Assembly (NCBI GenBank): GCA_037903475.1
Contig: JBAJFG010000156.1
Location: forward strand, 1 to 64,000
DNA: 64,000 bases
Direction of reading: 5' to 3'
Origin: Ancylostoma caninum
Lineage: Eukaryota; Nematoda; Chromadorea; Rhabditida; Ancylostomatidae
This document shows, piece after piece, positions 57,721 through 64,000 of this stretch. Within the stretch, counting starts at the first letter, position 1, and each line of letters begins with the position of its first letter. The position numbers and the translations under genes are program-made. The notes under the pieces were generated by a model. It was given only the letters and a program-made list of their open reading frames with translations, made no database searches and was not told the origin of the DNA.

Positions 57721-60700
57721 GGTTATTTATTTATTTGTACGTGGGTAAACCACTCCTAACAAAAAATGAACGTAAAAAACATGAACAAGATACGAGAATT
57801 GAACGAAACAATTGAGAAATAAACAATTGAGAAATTAACTAATTCTGAGCTAAGAAATTATTCAAGGGCAATAACCTACAGATCGATTCTTTCAGGAACT
57901 TATCTACCAGTCTTTTGCATTGTGCTAGAGAGCATGGAAGAACGCAGACTTCCGAGACTTTCAAAAATTCTGGGTATGTAGGTCAACACACTTAATACCA
58001 TGGGTAAATAACATCTCAATGATCCATCCGAGCACTAGAAACTCTCTAGCAGCGGTTTCATTTAAATTCCGTTGGAAGCATGAGGAGCGTAGCATGAGAA
58101 TAGGCTGAGCTTACCAGGAATTAAGCCAGAATTTGAACGAGACCCGTCGGTGGCTTTGCACGAAAATTAGGAAAATTACGTGAGGTTAAGCCGTAATCAT
58201 CAAATTTACCTCGTAACCTGAAAATTTCTGCAAGATTTGACCGAATATACTCGATAAACTACTTGAAACTCGCTAGGTTATAACTGTGATAGTACAAGAG
58301 TATAAGAGCAGATCTTTACACATCAAAATCATTAAGTTTCCCTGGATTTCTAGATTAGTAGCCGCGTCTTGTCCGTTTGGTAGGTCTATACAAGATGAGG
58401 TACGCATTTTTAAGATAGGAGCATTCAAGAAATATTTCAGAATTTAATAAATATTTCAGAATTTCAGCTATTATCTCAAAAACCGACGAACATCTGGTTA
58501 AGCACATGGTTGTGCATAGTAATCCCCATAATGCACAGCTATTACAGCAGCGACAAACCTACTCTGCCAAGAAATGCCAACGGAGAAAATAATCGGCGCT
58601 GTTTACCAGTTCAGCGTTGTACTAGAAGTTCAGCGACATTTACAGCGGCAGACGGGCCTATATTAGCTCGGGCAGCTCGTAAGAACAAAACCTGAGTGCT
58701 CAAGCAGTAGGAAATAATAGAAAAATGCCACCAAAACACCTCAGGCCTGCGTGGGAGGCTGGGCAACACTTCAATTTCCTCGTTTCCTCGTAACTCATTC
58801 AATATGTATAGAGTGGGAAAGTGTGGACGTGTGTGGTGGCGACACAACAAAAACATCTGGTGATAACTGTGGGTCAGAAATCAACCTCGGAGCATGGAAA
58901 TGTGCGTCGCTAATAGACGAAGTGTTAACAAGAAGTGGAGAAGCTCTGGGTGCAAAGAAAAAGAAAAGAAGAGCAGCTGCAACCAAATAAGCAATTTCTC
59001 TTCCTGCAGCCTCTGTAGTTAAACCCACGTCATACTGGACAAAATAAGATTACCTCCTGCTCGTTCATTCATAGAACTGACGTCAGAGCACTTGAAAACT
59101 GGAGTGATTTACGCCACCAAATTGCGCACGCGCTAATGGTTGCAGAACGCTCGAAAACCTAGGATCTTCCTAAAAAGCTCCATTATCTTAGCTTGGTGTT
59201 GAATTGACGGGTATAATTACCAAATAAGGATAATTACAGTAATCAAAAAGGAGTGCCCAAAGTTCGTGGATATGGAAGAGTGGAGGAATTGGAGAAAACT
59301 GCTAAATTAATTGAAGAAAAATTGAATTGAAAAATTGAAGAATTTAATTGAAGAAGGCGAACTCGCCGAAACCTCAGCCTAATAAAGATACTAACAATCT
59401 CGTGTTTGACTGCAACAAAACAATCCACAATCTACCAGTGCGCGAATCGTTCCCCAGGGTAGGCTTGCATCATAAGGTTCCATTAGTACAAGGTGCGCCG
59501 AAAATCTCTGAAGAGGTATAATTGCTCGCTAAATTGTCTAGGAGATGGATAAAAGAAAAGTAATAGTTGCTATCCATTCAAGGCTCAGTCATGACTATAA
59601 TGATTTTTTCATGCCCAGAGATTCCTCCTCTATTGGTACCAAAGAATCGGAGTAGCGGAAGTGCGAAGATTTCATTCATCAAATGAGATGCCCAACATTA
59701 GGCGTGTCAGTAGTAGGGCTCATCTCTGATAGGCTTCGATGACGACATACGAGAGCAGCAGACGAAGGAAACGGAAATGAGGCTGCAGGCGTGGTCAGGC
59801 GACTTCGTCAGACCAACTTCGGGCACAATGAAGAGCTAAGAGATCATCAGTGGCCTTCAACAGAACCCACGGGTGGTGGATCTATTGTGAGCTGGATAGA
59901 TGACAAAACCGAATTCGTATTGTAGACTCAGAAGAAAAAGTTGAAAAGGACGGCTAGCAGGTAGAGATGGGTTAACCAGAGGTTGGTGCTAAGGAGGCTC
60001 TGAGTATTCAGGCTTGTATAGCGGAGCTAAAGTAGGTAGAACAATCTAGCGGTGGGACCATGAAATCTCCAGGGAAGGCTTTAAGGTACCAATTCATACT
60101 AGTTCGTCCAGCAAGAAGTGATAAATATTGATATCCTTTCCATCAATTTCCAGGAAGACGCGCAAGAGAACTCGTCCAATTTAGATGAGTGGGTAAGTCG
60201 CAACCTACCAGCAACGTCATTGAATACGGGCACATAGGAAAACCGAGAACACAAGGCAATGGATGTCGACATTTAGCAAACTATATCAAGTATGTACTCA
60301 TAACCACTGACATATGCACTTGAGGCTTTTACGACCCATGTAAAGCAATTTTTCCCTGTAACCAACACAGTTAATCACTAATAGCCGAGTAAGCGTTTGG
60401 CTGTGCCACCCACTCTGGATGGATCTTGCAAAAGAGAGTCAGAAGACTATGGATCCTGTGTAAGGGCAAAATGCTGTGGATTTGGGATCATATGATGGAA
60501 ACTGAGATCAATGGTTGTGTATCCAACAATGAGCTGAGTGAATGAGAAAGAGTGTAGCCGCTGGAATAGAGTTTCTTGGAATATCGATACTCAGTTATTT
60601 TGCATGGTACTAGCCTTTGAATTTTTATGGAGTAATATTTTGGCTTTTAGTCATACTTTTGATGGTGCAATAGCTTTCAATGTGGGTAAGTATGTATATT

Positions 60701-61639
60701 ACACTACGAAGGTTGATTTTGGTTAGATTTTTCATATGGTTATCCAATTTCTGATTAAAAAAGAGGAACCAAGAAAAGGAGTCGTTCGAACATTCATGGA
60801 GCATGGTTCATTTGTTCGAAAATACAGCAATTTTGTCGGGCAGCTCAGCGGTTGCGTCAGTCTCTAATTCAGCAAAAGCCTGCTGCGAACCAGACTACTA
60901 TAACTGGTTCATTACAGCTCATAGGTTTTCCGCCCAAACAAGCAAAACAACTACAATTATTTACCCATGACGTATGTAGGAGAAGCTATTTGTAGGCAAC
61001 TGGGTGTTGTTTTGTTCAAACTCCTACGCAGAAATTCGTGTGGAACTCTGGGAAAGGCAACTCTTCTTCCAAATGAAAAACAACAACAGAAGCAGACAAA
61101 AACAAAGACTAAACGATTCTTCGGCACAATTCATACATCTCTGCGGAAAATCATGGCTATCTGTCTCGTTAAATTATCGGGCCAGAATGAAAGCAAAACT
61201 GAAAAGCTAAATAGAAAGAGCACCTGGTAACCGTTAGGATAGAATAATTAGATTGGAGTAGAGAATGGCACAATCAGAGTCCGGATGTCCCATTGGAAGG
61301 ATGGGTGATGTACATAATACCCATGGTTGGCAGTTCTCGTACAAGAACTAGAAAGAACGAGAATGAGACGACAAAACTGTGATATGAAGCTAAATGGCCA
61401 TGGAAAACTCGTCCTTGCACCTAGGGTACAAGGCTTGGAAACCTTTGCCTTATGCCTCCTACCTCTTCATCGCAATACTGCTCTCCTCCCCCCTAACCTA
61501 TCATCACACGATCCGAACTAGTCCCACAAAATTTAGTTTGTCGAAAAAGGGTGGACACTGGCATTGATGTATCATTGAAAGTATGGGCTATCATATACCA
61601 GTGTTATTGATTAGCGGATGAGTAGCAGCTGATTATAGA

Positions 61640-61730
61640 GAGCGCCATGTATGGGTAAACATGTTGATGGATGTCAGGTAAACGGTAAATTTGAACACAC
61701 TTTACCATGGGTAACCTCACCCATGCACAA
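61640..61730. repeat. Copy of the TTACCC/GGGTAA family
   Basis: TATGGGTAAACATGTTGATG, GTCAGGTAAACGGTAAATTT and TTTACCATGGGTAACCTCA are arranged as in the other copies. Confidence 0.45.
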
Positions 61731-62109
61731 CAGACAAGAAAGGATATGCTAAGAATGGTGGAATGGAGAGCGGAATTGCCTGCAAGTGAAGGGAGGAGAG
61801 GGGGTTCATTGCTCCGGATATCGGATATACTCCACGAGGAAATGAGATGGAATGATGATAGCGTTGAATTCGCGTCGCCCGCGAAAGAGATCCAGAAAAA
61901 ACAAAGGTGGGGGAAATTATAAGGTTGTATACTAAACTTATGCTTCAATAGGGTGCTATGAATTGAATCCAGGGATTTTGCTGAAGATCCCCTCAAGCGT
62001 AAGCATCGTAGCTAAGGTATGAGGGGAGAGAATGGAGAGGTGGATTCTAGAATAGATGTGAAACATTCACATAATTCTCTTCCCCAACCTTCATTCTTAC
62101 TCACGTGCC

Positions 62110-62665
62110 CGGATGCATCACTGAAGTTATGGATAACCTCGTACCCATGGATAACAACATGGTACAAACAACGGCCTGGATGCATTACTGAGATTAACCT
62201 GGGTAAGAGTGTTGACACGCGTACGAAGGAAAGGATTTTCTTCATGTAAATGAGTCCAAAACAAGATGAGCTCCATTTAAAATCTCTATAAATAAGCCAG
62301 ATCTCAAGTCAGATCGAAGTTTTTCACTATTAGAATCTGCTCTAACTTTAATATTGTTTTACGTTCTAATGTTTTTCCTGTCAAGCTTAACCTATTTGGA
62401 AAGCGTGTTATGCATTTTGTGAGACTGCTTTTTTTATGCGCTCTGTTTTAAAAGTTTTATTTGACTCATGCATGTGTTTGACATGCCCAATAAAGAAAGA
62501 AGGAAAGAAAGGTAAATTTATGTAATGTTAGCATTCTGGGTACGTTCATCTTGGGTAACCTCAATGATGTATGTGGCCTAACGTCATCTAGGAATGAGTA
62601 AACATGCTGACGGGTGCCAGGTAGAATGTAAATCCGGGTACATTGACACGTTTACCACGGGTAAT
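62110..62665. repeat. Cluster of TTACCC/GGGTAA-family copies
   Basis: GGATGCATCACTGAAGTTAT (62,111) and TGGATGCATTACTGAGATTA (62,178) are two left arms 67 nt apart. A further copy spans about 62,540-62,665 (GGGTAACCTCAATGATG ... TGACACGTTTACCACGGGTA). Confidence 0.5.
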
Positions 62666-64000
62666 ATGAATTAAGGAAAATCGGCGCACTGCTTTCGAAA
62701 ACTTGTCTTTCGTTGCATTTGCGACCAAATTTAGAGGTAAACAAAAATACCCGGAAGGGAAATTTACTCCTGAAACCCAGGCATACTAGGTATGCCCCCT
62801 TTGCGGCGAAAAACACTTGTTTCCACAGTTTGTGTCCTTCCCTTCCCCCCCCCCCCTCTCCTACTCCAGCTTCCACTAGAGACAGTCCCTGACATGGTCT
62901 GTGGTCCCTACAAAAAAGGGGTTCCCAATGAAATTTTGCAGAAAAGGAGCTGTGCACGAACGAGCACGGAAAGGAGTGATGGAGCGACTACTACTATATT
63001 GTTACTAAACCAAAGATCACTGGTAATGCCAATGCTGAGGCGAGCTGGACAATCGTCGTAAATATCAAGCCAATTCACCCGAAAGGTCACCGGCATGGAA
63101 ATGCGATATCCAGATGAAAATGCAGGATCGCGGCGAATTCCAATGAGCTTTTTGTCGCGTCATTAGAGGACTGCAGCAGTTTATCGGCCGGCATATCTGA
63201 TGTATTCCAAACATGGTTTCCAAGAAAAATCCGGTAAGAAGAATCTGTGGAACTATGATCCTGGAGACTACGTACGGAGAAGGAAATTCGACAAGAAATC
63301 CAGGAAATTGGGCAGGAAATCTTGGATTGATATGATCCAAATTAAGCTCTGGAGGCCGTAGATCACAAATGGAATTCGCCAGGGAACAGGAAGCATTAGA
63401 GGAGCGGCCGAGTAACGTCGGCTGTCTGTGGGTGGCGGAGGCAGGACAGCAGGTGGATTCTAATCACGTCATAGCCATATGAGCGGAACAAACAAACGGA
63501 GTAAAACGTCTACAGAGTGAAGAAAGAGCAGGCAGAAAAAAAATTTCCTCTTACTTTCGAAGTGAAAATAGATGCATTGGAAAGTTTCCTCAGAAAAATG
63601 GCGAATAATTAGCGCAGACGCTGAATAATTCAGGACAGAAGGCTAACTATTAGTAAAGAAGGAAAGAGGCAAACATCTGCCGTCTGGAGACTTGCTGTTA
63701 TTCTCCTACCTAACACAGATCGGAACCTCTGAAAAGTCAGAGGAATTCACGTAATTTAGCTTCAATTACCTTTTTTTAATCAAGATTGAGAACCCGGACT
63801 TGGAAAGGAGGAGAGAAAAAAAGGACAGAAGAAAGAAGGGAGTGACAAATTTTTTTTCAGAAATACCCTTTCTTCGACTCCTCAAAACTTGAATTGATGA
63901 AGATAATCAAAATTACATGAGCTCAAGATTAGCCAACGACTATATTTCCTCACGTGTCCCATCCGGAAATACTGCTTCAGAAGTGATAATGAAATGTATT

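Larger units (their letters stand above)
56060..64000. other. No assembled gene; repeats and isolated exon-like signals
   Basis: Plus-strand segments with good splice signals but no partners are 60,153-60,191 (TTTCCAG, then EDAQENSSNLDEW, then GTAAGT) and 60,648-60,682 (CTTTTAG, then HTFDGAIAFNV, then GTAAGT). A frame at 61,004-61,210 (+) and overlapping frames on both strands at 58,610-59,030 are unsupported. An 11-C run lies at 62,845-62,855. Confidence 0.35.

Overview
The window is nuclear DNA of a nematode. Introns are numerous and mostly short, start GT and end in TTTCAG-type acceptors. Several start codons lie 4 to 19 nt downstream of such an acceptor, as expected where a spliced leader is trans-spliced. 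Repeats make up much of the rest. A clade V strongylid (hookworm-like) worm would fit, but nothing here proves the species.

Three multi-exon genes can be assembled with reading phases that agree at every junction and with recognisable families. (1) 20,810-25,026 (+): a 373-residue membrane-anchored paraoxonase-like protein of the MEC-6/POML type, 10 exons. (2) 32,969-26,274 (-): a TAF1B/Rrn7-type RNA polymerase I initiation factor of about 890 residues, 22 exons. It is convergent with gene 1 and has one intron with a non-canonical 3' splice site. (3) 47,789-41,050 (-): the helical-repeat and C-terminal part of a SCYL2 (SCY1-like pseudokinase 2) homologue, 9 exons; the kinase-like 5' part was not found. 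At the left edge an unidentified gene (2,074 to beyond base 1, -) encodes an acidic Ser/Thr-rich protein, and a small secreted-protein gene is possible at 3,264-2,728 (-).

The remaining space is mostly mobile DNA. It includes a decayed DIRS/PAT-like retroelement with a tyrosine recombinase and RNase H (34.5-38.0 kb, -), a Penelope-like fragment (39.7-40.2 kb, +) beside a hammerhead-ribozyme-like motif (39.15-39.19 kb, -), and an hAT-type MITE with 8-bp target duplication (54.3 kb). There are also several long palindromic elements, a dispersed family with a TTACCC/GGGTAA core, tRNA-derived repeats, two complementary tetranucleotide arrays and many G/C homopolymer runs. From 48 kb to the right end I found no gene I can defend.

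The genes do not form a pathway. TAF1B serves rRNA transcription in the nucleolus, SCYL2 serves clathrin/endosomal trafficking, and the MEC-6-type protein serves ER assembly of ion channels. Roles are inferred from families; exon boundaries come from reading splice signals by eye.
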